DNA of 64,000 bases from Candidatus Hamiltonella defensa 5AT (Acyrthosiphon pisum) (GTDB lineage: Bacteria; Pseudomonadota; Gammaproteobacteria; Enterobacterales; Enterobacteriaceae). Positions 17,514 through 24,847 of the stretch are shown here, piece after piece. Position 1 is the first letter of the stretch; each line of letters begins with the position of its first letter. Under the pieces are notes generated by a model that made no database searches, had not been told where the DNA came from, and saw only the letters and a program-made list of their open reading frames with translations. The DNA is taken from assembly GCF_000021705.1 (NCBI RefSeq), contig NC_012751.1:1414006-1478005 (forward strand), given 5' to 3'. The translations under genes and the position numbers were made by a program.

Positions 17514-17568
17514 CCGCCTAGGCGGACGCTCTTTAAAAACTCAAAGGTATGCCGAGAAGGTGTACACC
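17514..17568 (+). promoter_or_regulatory. boxA-like antitermination site between two palindromes
   Basis: CGCTCTTTAA at 17527-17536 fits the boxA sequence used by NusB/NusE in rRNA operons and lambdoid nut sites. Just before it is the perfect palindrome CCGCCTAGGCGG (17514-17525), after it GGTGTACACC (17559-17568). The position, downstream of repressor operators and before small early genes, would suit a nut-like leader. No N gene is recognised. Confidence 0.4.
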
Positions 17569-17655
17569 CTCACTCAGTGAATTTCGGGATGAGATGACGA
17601 CCATATGGCAACATTAGTGAAGACCCCCTCATCACCCAAACCCATTGACAGGAGA

Positions 17656-17775
17656 ATGCGTATGAATGCCAAAAAAAGATGCAAACTCAGACGGACCGTC
17701 CGTTGTCGAGAAGAAAGACAAAGATTGGAAACACAGTGGAGGGAAGAGCGAAAAAAAGGGGGGGGGTTGTTTTAA
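17656..17775 (+). CDS. Small basic phage-type protein
   Basis: 39 residues starting MRMNAKKRCKLRRTVRCREE, very rich in Arg and Lys, preceded by an ACAGGAGA ribosome binding site six bases before the ATG. It ends after a run of G (17757-17766) that could easily slip; a one-base shift there would extend reading to 17876. I do not recognise it. Arginine-rich small early proteins of lambdoid phages can be RNA-binding antiterminators (N proteins), and the boxA-like site lies 120 bases upstream, but this is speculation. Confidence 0.4.
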   Translation: MRMNAKKRCKLRRTVRCREERQRLETQWREERKKGGGLF

Positions 17776-17880
17776 GCGTACCTAAAGTGCTTTTACATCG
17801 CCACACACGCCAATACAGCTTAGATAACCGAATGCTCTACAGGGTGTGGTTGTTTCGGGCGAAAAGTCATCGTTAAAGAC

Positions 17881-18342
17881 TTAACGAAGATACTTCAACA
17901 TCAGGCCGATAGACACCACTAAAAAGCCTATCATTCCGCCCATTTTGATCGTTAAACTTAAACCCAGTTTCTCTAATTTGTTATTCATATCTTTACGAAT
18001 ATCAGCAAACTGAGCATCCACTTTTTCAAATCGGGTATCGATATCCTTACGGACATCTGCAAATTGAGCATCCACTTTTTCAGACTGAATTTTCATATCT
18101 TTGCGGACATCAGCGATCTCAGCAGATAAGTCTTTACGGACATCAGCGATCTCAGCAGATAAGTCTTTTCGGACGTCGGCGATATCACGCTTCACGTCCG
18201 CAATATCCGCCTTCGTCGCCACATCAGCCACTTCATGAGACCTACGCACAATAAGAGATATTGCCCGCGCATGTTCTCTCGACATACCGACCGTTTCTAG
18301 ATCTTCTGTTGCCTGCAATGTATCAAATGCCACCTGACCCAT
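17881..18342 (-). CDS. Repeat-containing coiled-coil membrane-anchored protein
   Basis: 153 residues. After a short helical head (GMSREHARAISLIVRRSHEV) come about seven copies of an 11-residue heptad-type unit of the form IADVRKDLSAE or FADVRKDIDTR (residues 40-120). A single hydrophobic C-terminal helix MGGMIGFLVVSIGLMLKYL follows. This is the layout of DUF1640/Bdr-like coiled-coil proteins found on mobile elements. The repeats are near identical at DNA level (33-base units around 18100-18180), so copy number may vary. A GGAGG-type site precedes the ATG. Function unknown; it may oligomerise at the membrane. It is convergent with the small early genes. Confidence 0.75.
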   Translation of the reverse strand: MGQVAFDTLQATEDLETVGMSREHARAISLIVRRSHEVADVATKADIADVKRDIADVRKDLSAEIADVRKDLSAEIADVRKDMKIQSEKVDAQFADVRKDIDTRFEKVDAQFADIRKDMNNKLEKLGLSLTIKMGGMIGFLVVSIGLMLKYLR

Positions 18343-18468
18343 AGGGGAACCTCCTTTTTAAGACCAGTGTAACCGATCTGACGCTCAATCTGCAAAATTT
18401 AACATTTCGTTTCATTTTCCCCCTTTCATCAGGCGGGCCTGGCTCGCCTTGTATTTCAGGAGTTTTTG

Positions 18469-18579
18469 ATGAAAAAACACCCACATCGACGGGGTCAGCC
18501 AAAAAAACCGCCTCGTCATCCTTTGATTGAGTGGTTTATTCGCTTGTTGAAGCCCCTTAATCAAAGGAGGTTGCCATGA
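18469..18579 (+). CDS. Small ORF, translationally coupled to the next
   Basis: 36 residues (MKKHPHRRGQPKKPPRHPLI, then a hydrophobic helix EWFIRLLKPL). It starts after a TTTCAGGAG site and its stop overlaps the ATG of the next small ORF. It also carries that ORF's AAAGGAGG ribosome binding site at 18563-18570. Basic and short like many phage early genes; not recognised. Confidence 0.4.
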   Translation: MKKHPHRRGQPKKPPRHPLIEWFIRLLKPLNQRRLP

Positions 18580-18674
18580 CGTTGAATATTGTAGGGGCCT
18601 TTCTTTGGATGACATTGGCCGGACAACCTGATTGTTTCCCTAACACCGAATCAGGCTATCAAGAGATGGCATGA
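18576..18674 (+). CDS. Small ORF upstream of an antirepressor remnant
   Basis: 32 residues (MTLNIVGAFLWMTLAGQPDC, FPNTESGYQEMA) preceded by a strong AAAGGAGG site. Its stop overlaps the ATG of the antirepressor-like gene at 18671 (ATGA). The chain of three overlapping starts suggests a translationally coupled phage early operon, comparable to icd-ant arrangements of P1-like phages. Not recognised. Confidence 0.4.
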   Translation: MTLNIVGAFLWMTLAGQPDCFPNTESGYQEMA

Positions 18675-19194
18675 CTTTGAATCCTTTTATTTACAACCCA
18701 CAACATGCGAAAAGCTCTGCCGAGCTTGCTAACGCATTGCAATACGCAAGAGCAGATTTTGTGACACGAATTTATGACCCTAAAAAAGATGAGTTTACAC
18801 CGTGCATGACCGAGACCGTCAATTTGACGTTCAACGGAATACACAACAGCTTGTGTGAAAAAACGGTAAGAATTTTCTCCCTGTGTGGGGCGCATTTGAT
18901 AGCGATGTTTGCCAACACGCCTGTCGCCAAAGAATTTCGAAAATGGTGTTTAGATATTCTCGATAAAGAAGTCGGAGTGCCAGAACACCAACCTCAATCC
19001 CCGGAAGTATTCAACGGCAACGACCTCAATAACCTGGCTTGATTCGTTTTGGAGATGAGTCACGGATTTCATGTTGACCACTCATGGCGTCACGGCATTT
19101 GGTTTGCTCTGCAATGAACGCTTTATTGGAAGCGGCGGCACATCAAACCGACAATACCTTGGCATCGACCTTATTCATGCATAAAAAACCTTAA
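18671..19194 (+). pseudogene. BRO/antirepressor-like gene with stop codons
   Basis: The first 123 residues are open: VARADFVTRIYDP-like strands, then AKEFRKWCLDILDKEV, the end of a BRO-N type domain, then SPEVFNGNDLNNLA and a TGA at 19040. After the stop the same frame continues EMSHGFHVDHSWRHGIWFAL and, further on, AAAHQTDNTLASTL. These are readable copies of the C-terminal part of the intact relative at 20879-21649 (EMSDGFRFENSWSHGIWFAL and AAAHQTEHTLSSTL). It is therefore a truncated, partly deleted paralogue. The TGA stands where the relative has Arg. Confidence 0.65.
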
Positions 19195-19466
19195 TGGAGA
19201 AAATACAGGGCCCGAACAGGAAAAACGGCCGGGACCTCTCTCCTCATCTGCATGTTCGTCATCAGGGCTACTACTGCTACCGAGACCCACGGACGGGGAA
19301 AGAATATGGATTAGGAAAGGAAAAGCGAATGGCCATCAATGAAGCCATTTCCGCCAATCGGCAGATTTGTGACGCCCCTGTGAGCCTGAACGACAGAATC
19401 AACGAAGTGAAGGCGCTCTCGATGACAGAATGGATGGAACAATTTACAAAAAAATGACAGCAACGC
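19194..19466 (+). repeat. Left arm of a large inverted repeat (integrase 5' region)
   Basis: This stretch is a close inverted copy of 19877-20153: the two arms share the end of xis (ATGGAGAAAATACA against ATGGAAAAAATACA) through the integrase N-terminal region and its in-frame TGA, with few mismatches. The arms are about 273 and 277 bases long and enclose about 410 bases. Confidence 0.75.
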
Positions 19467-19575
19467 TCAGCTTGTATCAAATCAGGAATGAATTTAGCCT
19501 TACTTACAGGTCAAAGACTCGGAGATATCGAACGAATGCAGTGGCAAGATATTCATGATGGGAAGTGGCGGCTGC
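19194..19575 (+). pseudogene. Lambda-type integrase, deleted copy
   Basis: The plus-strand frame reads RDLSPHLHVRHQGYYCYRDP, RTGKEYGLGKEKRMAINEAI, the arm-binding domain of lambda Int. It hits a TGA at 19455-19457, then skips to GMNLALLTGQRLGDIERMQW, the start of the tyrosine-recombinase catalytic domain. The middle (core-binding) region is deleted. At about 19570 it runs head-on into the minus-strand copy, so it has no active-site Tyr. It is a second, inverted copy of the integrase below. Confidence 0.75.
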
Positions 19576-20140
19576 ACTCCCTTATCAATAAAAATTCCTC
19601 TAAAGATAAACGCGTTCGCTGTACCTGTACCCGAGGCGCCTTTGTCGCCACCACGGGATTGGTTTCTAAATGTCCTTCTGCGATTGCTTCATTGAAAAGG
19701 TCAATCAATATTCCCCGTATTAATTTTGCCGTGGCGGTTTTTCCCTGCTCAGGGTAACTGTTCAAAAATTCTGCCATCTCTTTCGTGGTGACTTTTTTAA
19801 TCTCTTTGTCACCAAAAGTATTGTTGATGGCTTTTAATCTTAAACGGTAATCTCTCAGTGTGTTGGGACGAAGCCCGCGTTGCTGTCATTTTTTTGTAAA
19901 TTGTTCCATCCATTCTGTCATTGAGAGCGTCTTCACTTCGTTGATTCTGTCGTTCAGGCTCACAGGGGCGTCAAAAATCTGCCGATTGGCCGAGATGGCT
20001 TCATTGATGGCCATTCGCTTTTCCTTTCCTAATCCATATTCTTTCCCCGTCCTTGGGTCTCGGTAGCAGTAGTAGCCGTTGTTGCGAACGTACAGATGAG
20101 GAGGCAAGTCCCGATTAGCCGTTTTTCTTTTGCGGGCCAT
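19560..20140 (-). pseudogene. int: Lambda-type integrase, truncated, one in-frame TGA
   Basis: The start MARKRKTANRDLPPHLYVRN overlaps the end of xis, as in lambda. The arm-binding domain (residues 1-85) is followed by TGA at 19886-19888. The same frame then continues for about 100 codons as QQRGLRPNTLRDYRLRLKAI, KEMAEFLNSYPEQGKTATAK, EEFLLIRECSRHFPS, the core-binding domain. It ends near 19560 where the inverted copy begins, so the catalytic domain with R-H-R-Y is missing. A single nonsense mutation plus an inversion or duplication event ruined it. Lambda Int normally has 356 residues. Confidence 0.75.
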
Positions 20141-20153
20141 GTATTTTTTCCAT
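19877..20153 (-). repeat. Right arm of the large inverted repeat
   Basis: Inverted partner of 19194-19466. Both arms carry the same TGA in the integrase frame, so the stop existed before the duplication, or it arose once and was copied by gene conversion. Confidence 0.75.
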
Positions 20154-20342
20154 GAGGGTTTGTCCAGTGTGATATTTGACGCTGAGGGGGTTGATTTTGA
20201 TGGCATTGGCCTGAACGAGGTATTCCCTGCCATCGAGACGAGGAGCGGGGTAGATGATGCCCGCGCGGACCCATCGACGGACTTGTTCGATGCAACGGGG
20301 GCGAGGCTGTTTTTGATTCCACTCTTTAAGCGTGATTTCCAT
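20115..20342 (-). CDS. xis: Lambda-like excisionase
   Basis: 75 residues: MEITLKEWNQKQPRPRCIEQ, VRRWVRAGIIYPAPRLDGRE, YLVQANAIKI. This is the lambda Xis layout, a winged-helix in which TLQEWNxRQRRPRSxExVRRWVR binds DNA, followed by PPPxxDGREYL. Xis bends attachment-site DNA and directs the integrase to excise. The frame is intact and its last bases overlap the integrase start (20140). With a dead integrase it has no obvious job. Confidence 0.85.
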   Translation of the reverse strand: MEITLKEWNQKQPRPRCIEQVRRWVRAGIIYPAPRLDGREYLVQANAIKINPLSVKYHTGQTLMEKIHGPQKKNG

Positions 20343-20443
20343 GGGGTGTTTCCTTTAAAATTGAGATAAAAAAACCCCATTCATTCGAATGAGGCGAGAT
20401 TGAGGGCGAGAGCAATTCGCCAAAAAAGAACAAAGGTGTTAGG

Positions 20444-20761
20444 TCAGGACAGGATTTCGTTCAACCTGTTTTCAAGAGCGCGCACTTTTTCGGTGCATGT
20501 CAGCATCGTCATCTCTTTCGCTTTCTCCAGGGTGAGGACATAGTCTTTGAACGGGCGTCCGGCATGAGGTCCAGAATGGGTAAAAACGAGATAGTCTGTA
20601 TTGTCGACCCATTCGTAGCGGTTGATGTGATTTTTCATCCAGGTTGAAAACGAGAGCCGCACTTCCAAAAAGTGATAAAGGTCACGGGCATTGACCGTTT
20701 GAACGGTTTTCCCATTGATGAGGTGCGCTTTGATGGCAATCAGGGGATGTGTTTGAGACAT
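20444..20761 (-). CDS. AntA/AntB-type phage antirepressor
   Basis: The domain TVNARDLYHFLEVRLSFSTW, INRYEWVDNTDYLVFTHSG and YVLTLEKAKEMTMLTCTEKV matches the N-terminal AntA/AntB antirepressor domain. The start at 20761 has AAGGA seven bases upstream. At 105 residues it is only the N-terminal domain; the usual C-terminal (KilAC or Rha-like) part is missing, and the end MTMLTCTEKVRALENRLNEI departs from the common AKELAMVENNEKGRxxRRYF, so it may be shortened by mutation. Antirepressors bind phage repressors and trigger lytic genes. Confidence 0.75.
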   Translation of the reverse strand: MSQTHPLIAIKAHLINGKTVQTVNARDLYHFLEVRLSFSTWMKNHINRYEWVDNTDYLVFTHSGPHAGRPFKDYVLTLEKAKEMTMLTCTEKVRALENRLNEILS

Positions 20762-20878
20762 AGTCCAGTCCTTATCAGTCAATAGGCAAGGCCTACGGCC
20801 GATGAATGAGGCCGTATGAAGGGCGAAAAGAACCCGCCCGATAAAAGGTGAGAGTAAAAAGTCAAAAAAAGGCGATGT

Positions 20879-21649
20879 TTAAGTCGTCTGGCCTCGGTGA
20901 AGAAATTGCCTTAATTCACGCTGTTGCCACTTTTCCAGGGTCGATGACAAGGTGTGTTCGGTTTGATGTGCCGCCGCTTCCAGTAAAGCGTGCATTTCTG
21001 AAATGACGTTATCGGCGTCTTCCCGTTGTCGAATAACACGACGGATGACCTGTTTTTCTGTGTCTGCGACGACGTCTTTGAAGCGATTCGTCAGATGAAA
21101 AATCCGAACGCATTCTTCGGCAATAAGAGGAATGTGACGGGTTTGAAACGGTTTCGGAGAGGGAATCCCGGTGACCTGCCGCAGAGCAAACCAAATGCCG
21201 TGACTCCATGAATTTTCAAAACGAAATCCGTCACTCATCTCCCAGACTAGGCGAGCCAGGTTATTGAGGTCGTTGCCGTTAAACACTTCTGGGGATTCAG
21301 GTTGGTATTTTTCAGGAAGATATTGTCCTGTTTTACGAATTTGAGGGAGCACTTCATGAGTCACCCATTTTCTAAAACGATGAGGCAGGGTTCCTTTTTT
21401 TACAGCATCTCGACAACGAAGTACAAGAGTGTATAAGCCAGATTCAGAGATGATGTTAACTTGCCCCTGACGGCCTATGTTAAACATAGATCGCTCATCA
21501 TCATCAAGTCTTTCAACTGCTTGAGTTACATTTTGAATTTGTAATGCACAACAAATATCTTGAGCAATGAACCAAGTTTCATTATTAATGATCACAACAC
21601 GAATGACAAAAGATTCAAAACAGAAGGGCGTGAGTAATTGATTGGTCAT
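20879..21649 (-). CDS. BRO-N family antirepressor-like protein
   Basis: 256 residues. The BRO-N domain occupies about residues 8-105: TWFIAQDICCALQIQNVTQA, ERLDDDERSMFNIGRQGQ, SESGLYTLVLRCRDA, FRKWVTHEVLPQIRKTGQY. Then come SPEVFNGNDLNNLARLVWEM and a C-terminal helical region ending in a charged tail. A CGGAG site stands before the ATG. It is intact, unlike its plus-strand relative at 18671. The C4-like RNA lies just upstream on the same strand, the arrangement used by P1/P7-type antirepressor loci, where the RNA blocks translation of ant. Confidence 0.8.
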   Translation of the reverse strand: MTNQLLTPFCFESFVIRVVIINNETWFIAQDICCALQIQNVTQAVERLDDDERSMFNIGRQGQVNIISESGLYTLVLRCRDAVKKGTLPHRFRKWVTHEVLPQIRKTGQYLPEKYQPESPEVFNGNDLNNLARLVWEMSDGFRFENSWSHGIWFALRQVTGIPSPKPFQTRHIPLIAEECVRIFHLTNRFKDVVADTEKQVIRRVIRQREDADNVISEMHALLEAAAHQTEHTLSSTLEKWQQRELRQFLHRGQTT

Positions 21650-21664
21650 AAGAACTCCGATGGT

Positions 21665-21800
21665 TACTTAATATTAATCACCACCTTTGAGGCTAATCTT
21701 GGGTGATGAACTGAACAGGGTTAGCCTTACCGGAGTAACCAACCAGCCAACCTTACGGTTGCCCTATCCAGTCCACCATAGAGATGAAGCATGAATGACG
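21665..21800 (-). ncRNA. C4-like antisense RNA candidate
   Basis: On the minus strand the region reads GGTGGACTGGATAGGGCAAC, CGTAAGGTTGGCTGGTTGG, TTACTCCGGTAAGGCTAACC, TGTTCAGTTCATCACC, AAGATTAGCC, GGTGGTGATT. It holds several pairings: CAACC-GTAA-GGTTG, GGCTAA with TTAGCC, and ATCACC with GGTGAT. The sequence style and the location immediately upstream of an antirepressor gene are those of the C4 antisense RNA of P1/P7-like phages. It carries no coding frame. Assignment rests on memory of the motif plus context. Confidence 0.5.
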
Positions 21801-21803
21801 ACA

Positions 21804-21827
21804 TAAAAAAACACGCTCGCGGCGTGT
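21804..21827 (-). terminator. Rho-independent terminator
   Basis: On the minus strand ACACGC pairs with GCGTGT around CGCGA and is followed by seven T. It closes transcription of the BRO-type gene 21927-22718 and separates it from the C4-like RNA unit. Confidence 0.75.
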
Positions 21828-21926
21828 CAATAAAGTCGCGGTCACTTCGGCGGGAGGCTAATCTCGACACCTGAATTGGCAGGTGCGTTATCAATATAGA
21901 CCAGGAAACTTTCTTTCGTCAACGGA

Positions 21927-22718
21927 TTAAACCAAAACATGGTTTTTGACCTCTTTTTCAGCCATCAGAATGCGCTTGAATTTCTTCACCGCCTTCTCGT
22001 TGTAGCGAAAGGATTCCACTTGTTTGCTGCTGTGGCGAGATGTGTCGAGATAATATTCTCCGTATTCATCGGTCTTCATGTGATTGTCGTTGGCGATACG
22101 GCCAATTTTGTTGGCTGAAACATGAAATATCTTCCCGACTTGCGTCGCACTATAGTGCTGTTCTTCAATCACAGGCAGAGGAATGACCTCATGCCCTGCG
22201 ATAGGGTTAATCAGTCCTGCAATCACTGCCTGGCGGGCAATGTCGGAAAGCCCTGTTGCCCACTGAAATGTTTTTTCAGCAATTTCCATTTGAATCTGCA
22301 TGGCTCTGGCCTTACGGAACTCAGGTAAGCCACTCCCTGCGTCACGATGGGTTTTATTCATGCTATAGCTCCCCTGCTGTCGCAAGGTAGGCAACACCTC
22401 TTCACAGACCCAGTCTTGAACCCGTTCCGCAGAGGGCAATTTGCTTTTGAGTATCAGGCGGTACAGGTCAGACTCTGGGGCAAGGATAATTCCCTTGGGT
22501 TTAAAACCTAAATTCAATTCTAGCGTCTGGCTAGAATTAAGTTTAATCAATAACTTACAGTTATCCTGTAAAGCTTCATGTGGGTTTTTATATCCCAGCG
22601 CCTTGGCCAATTCAACCGCAAAAAACACCGGCTTGCCTTGGTAAAGCATGCCTTGCAGTTGAATATTGGCCTCAGCAGATTGAAAAAGCATCAGGGGTGT
22701 TTTAAGGATATGAGACAT
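21927..22718 (-). CDS. BRO-N family phage protein
   Basis: 263 residues from the ATG at 22718, chosen because GGAG lies eight bases before it. The BRO-N domain reads KPVFFAVELAKALGYKNPHE, APESDLYRLILKSKLPSAE, RVQDWVCEEVLPTLRQQGSY. The C-terminal part has a second DNA-binding-like segment YSATQVGKIFHVSANKIGRI followed by DEYGEYYLDTSRHSSKQVE, typical of phage antirepressors that join BRO-N to a C-terminal recognition domain. Intact, with its own terminator. Role: probably an antirepressor or regulator of a prophage now mostly lost. Confidence 0.78.
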   Translation of the reverse strand: MSHILKTPLMLFQSAEANIQLQGMLYQGKPVFFAVELAKALGYKNPHEALQDNCKLLIKLNSSQTLELNLGFKPKGIILAPESDLYRLILKSKLPSAERVQDWVCEEVLPTLRQQGSYSMNKTHRDAGSGLPEFRKARAMQIQMEIAEKTFQWATGLSDIARQAVIAGLINPIAGHEVIPLPVIEEQHYSATQVGKIFHVSANKIGRIANDNHMKTDEYGEYYLDTSRHSSKQVESFRYNEKAVKKFKRILMAEKEVKNHVLV

Positions 22719-22905
22719 CACACATTCTCCAGAGTGACAGGGTTGAGGTAAAAAAAGGACAAAGGATTGACTCGTCAAATTTTCGAGCAGGGCTGAGATT
22801 AAAAAAAGGGAATACATCGGGCATGCCCGTGATACCGATTATGGCATTGTTAAGAAAGTCATTTTGATTAATCTGGAGCGGTTTTTTATAAAACTTTATA
22901 ATTAT

Positions 22906-23283
22906 TTAAATTTTTTTAACAGTGCCATGATTGAGTGAAGCCCCCCATATTTCAGATTTTGGCCTACCTTCCGTTTCAGCGTAAAATTTTAACTGTGATA
23001 AACTCATCACTAAAAAACCACCAATTCCAACTGATTGTACTTGGCTCCATGTGCTTTTTTCTAATCTCAAATTACCACATAAAATTAAGCACGGTTCATC
23101 TGGCAAGAACTGAAACGAACAATTCTTATATGCAATAGGAAACACGTCTTCTATTCCGTGACATATGCGTTGGTGTAGTCTGGCTGGCTTTTTGATAGCC
23201 TCATGTACAAACCGATTACGGAAATTTTTAACAACGAAAGCTCTCGAAAATGCTTGAATAATTTGGATATCAATGTGAATCAT
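22906..23283 (-). CDS. Hypothetical phage-region protein
   Basis: 125 residues, start preceded by CAGG ten bases upstream. No domain recognised. The first half is basic and helical (IIQAFSRAFVVKNFRNRFVH), the middle contains a Cys pair (DEPCLILCGNLRLEKS), and the C-terminal third is hydrophobic-polar without a full membrane helix. It lies between the BRO-type gene and the nuclease, on the same strand. Composition is consistent with coding, but it could be an eroded gene. Confidence 0.4.
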   Translation of the reverse strand: MIHIDIQIIQAFSRAFVVKNFRNRFVHEAIKKPARLHQRICHGIEDVFPIAYKNCSFQFLPDEPCLILCGNLRLEKSTWSQVQSVGIGGFLVMSLSQLKFYAETEGRPKSEIWGASLNHGTVKKI

Positions 23284-23393
23284 TGTGAATAACCTGAGTT
23301 AAAAAAAATGAGTGTATAGCTTTAAGACTGATTGTGTGAGCTTATAGGATGTTTCCTTTGATTTCCGTGCCGAGATAAAAAAACGCCTTGCAC

Positions 23394-24041
23394 TTAACGG
23401 CAGAGCTTTTCACAAGGACGGCCGTTTTGGTTTCTGTCCAACGCACTCAGCCCGCATTGCTTCAAATAAAAACGGGCTTCTTCACAGGAGGTCATTTGGG
23501 CGCATGTGCGTTTATCACCCCAGGTTCATGGTGCGGGTTCAGAGAGGAAAGGGGGATGTTTCCTTTGGGTCCACCTCGACTTTCTCCATTCCCAGGGCGG
23601 GACGCGTTGTGACTCTGGCAGGGCCCACAATCCCTTCTTCTCTTCCCGGGCCTGGGTTTCAAAGGCCAGCAAACGCGGGTCTCGACTGTGTTGTCGATAC
23701 ACCCAGGCATCGCCCTGTTTGACCATTTCCGCGTTAATCCACACCTCTCCCAGATACAGCTGAGCCAGGACTCGGCCATACCGGTCTTTTTGGTTTGAAC
23801 GAGCGGTGAGGGTTTGATCGAAAACCAAATCAGCGAGCGCTTTTTTGGCTTGGTTTCCATAAGGCTGGCCGATTTCTGGCGTATCTATTTCTGCCAGTCG
23901 AATTTTAATCTGCTTTTGTTCAGGGGTGAGCAGAATGAGCGTATCGCCATCATGAACGCTGACCACGCGTCCCGTGATGTCGTCCGCCCACGAGAAAGCG
24001 CTCAGCAAACCCGTGATGAGCAGAATCAGGATGTTTTTCAT
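23394..24041 (-). pseudogene. Secreted thermonuclease with Excalibur tail, one in-frame TGA
   Basis: A signal peptide (MKNILILLITGLLSAFSWAD) leads into a staphylococcal-nuclease-like domain: VVSVHDGDTLILLTPEQKQ, IRLAEIDTPEIGQPYGNQA, KDRYGRVLAQLYL and ARSNQKD. The catalytic Arg (IRLAEID), Glu and second Arg (RYGRVLA) regions are present. A TGA at 23526-23528 stops this frame after 171 residues. The same frame then continues GDKRTCAQMTSCEEARFYL and CGLSALDRNQNGRPCEKLCR to TAA, which is a calcium-binding Excalibur-type tail often attached to such nucleases. The catalytic domain could still be made and exported; the tail is lost unless the stop is read through. Role: extracellular or periplasmic DNA/RNA cleavage. 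Confidence 0.75.
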
Positions 24042-24068
24042 CAGATATGTCCTTTTGGATAAATGAGG

Positions 24069-24727
24069 TTACATAGGGAGACTGTCTGTTGCAGGTCGTA
24101 CTTGAGATGGCATTTTAGACGCATTTTTTTTAATACACTCAATTTCTTTCTCTATTTCATTGAGAAAGGTGTGCACGGCCTGTTCAATTTCTTCGTTCAA
24201 CACAGGTTCAACATGAACTCGGACTTGAAAGTAGGTGAGCTCTGAGGGAAGCGACTGTCATAGCTGACAAAATCACACCAGGCTCTTGCCGTACACATCA
24301 TTTGCGCCTGCATCTGGAGTCGCCACGGGGTTTTAATCTGCCCTGTTTTAAGGAGTTCCAGGTGTGTCCACGCATTCGGGCATTTGATTTCCAGCAATCC
24401 CTCCTGATGGACCAGCCCGTCCGGACTGGCGGCAAAATCCGGGATAGCCGGATGGGGTATCAGTCCCACTTCTTTCACTTCGTTCCCGAAATACAGGCGG
24501 TACAGGTCTCGGGCCTCAGGCTCTAACTCCGTACCTCTTCTCATGGCCGCCGTGACAAACCCCTCTTCCCGTTGCCCGGTCAGACGTTCGCAAATCAGCT
24601 CGGCCTGATATCGCGCCCGCGAGGCGGCAACCCCCACTCTGGTTTTGGCCATCAGGTCTCCTAACCGGCTGGCCGTGACTTTGCCACAACGGGCCTCGAA
24701 CCAGTCAGGGGTTCTTTGTTGCATCAT
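24069..24727 (-). pseudogene. YqaJ/lambda-exonuclease-like recombinase, frameshifted
   Basis: From 24727 the frame reads RTPDWFEARCGKVTASRLGD, TELEPEARDLYRLYFG, PDFAASPDGLVHQEGLLEIK with the catalytic core (E..SPDG...LEIK), and MQAQMMCTARAWCDFVSYD. This is the YqaJ viral recombinase family, a 5'-3' exonuclease working with a Beta/RecT annealing protein. Near 24240 a one-base shift diverts it to an early stop at 24197. The other frame continues naturally as ELTYFQVRVHVEPVLNEEIE, FLNEIEKEIECIKKNA to TAA at 24069. The catalytic core is complete but the C-terminal helix is lost. No Beta/RecT gene is next to it. Confidence 0.75.
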
Positions 24728-24741
24728 CTCTACCTCCGGGG

Positions 24742-24847
24742 TTAAAAAGGGAGGGCGTCCATTTCAATCGACAGTTCCATCGATTTGGCCCCGCTGGGCT
24801 GCACACGGAACCGGGCGTCTGTTATCGTCACGACATACGCCCCAGAG
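24742..24847 (-). pseudogene. 3' end of a phage gene cut by an inverted-repeat element
   Basis: About 34 codons read AYVVTITDARFRVQPSGAKS, MELSIEMDALPF before TAA, immediately upstream of the exonuclease gene. The gene would have continued above 24848, where the inverted-repeat element now lies and the frame is lost. Possibly a small DNA-binding or DUF669-like recombination gene; not certain. Confidence 0.35.

Noticed and set aside
18000..18200. CRISPR array suggested by regular short repeats
   Set aside because: The repeats are in-frame codons of a heptad-repeat protein without variable spacers. No CRISPR array was seen anywhere in the window.
20130..20369. 79-residue plus-strand ORF
   Set aside because: Antisense to xis, which is a clear lambda-type excisionase.
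23504..23763. Plus-strand ORFs of 72 and 85 residues
   Set aside because: They are antisense to the thermonuclease gene.
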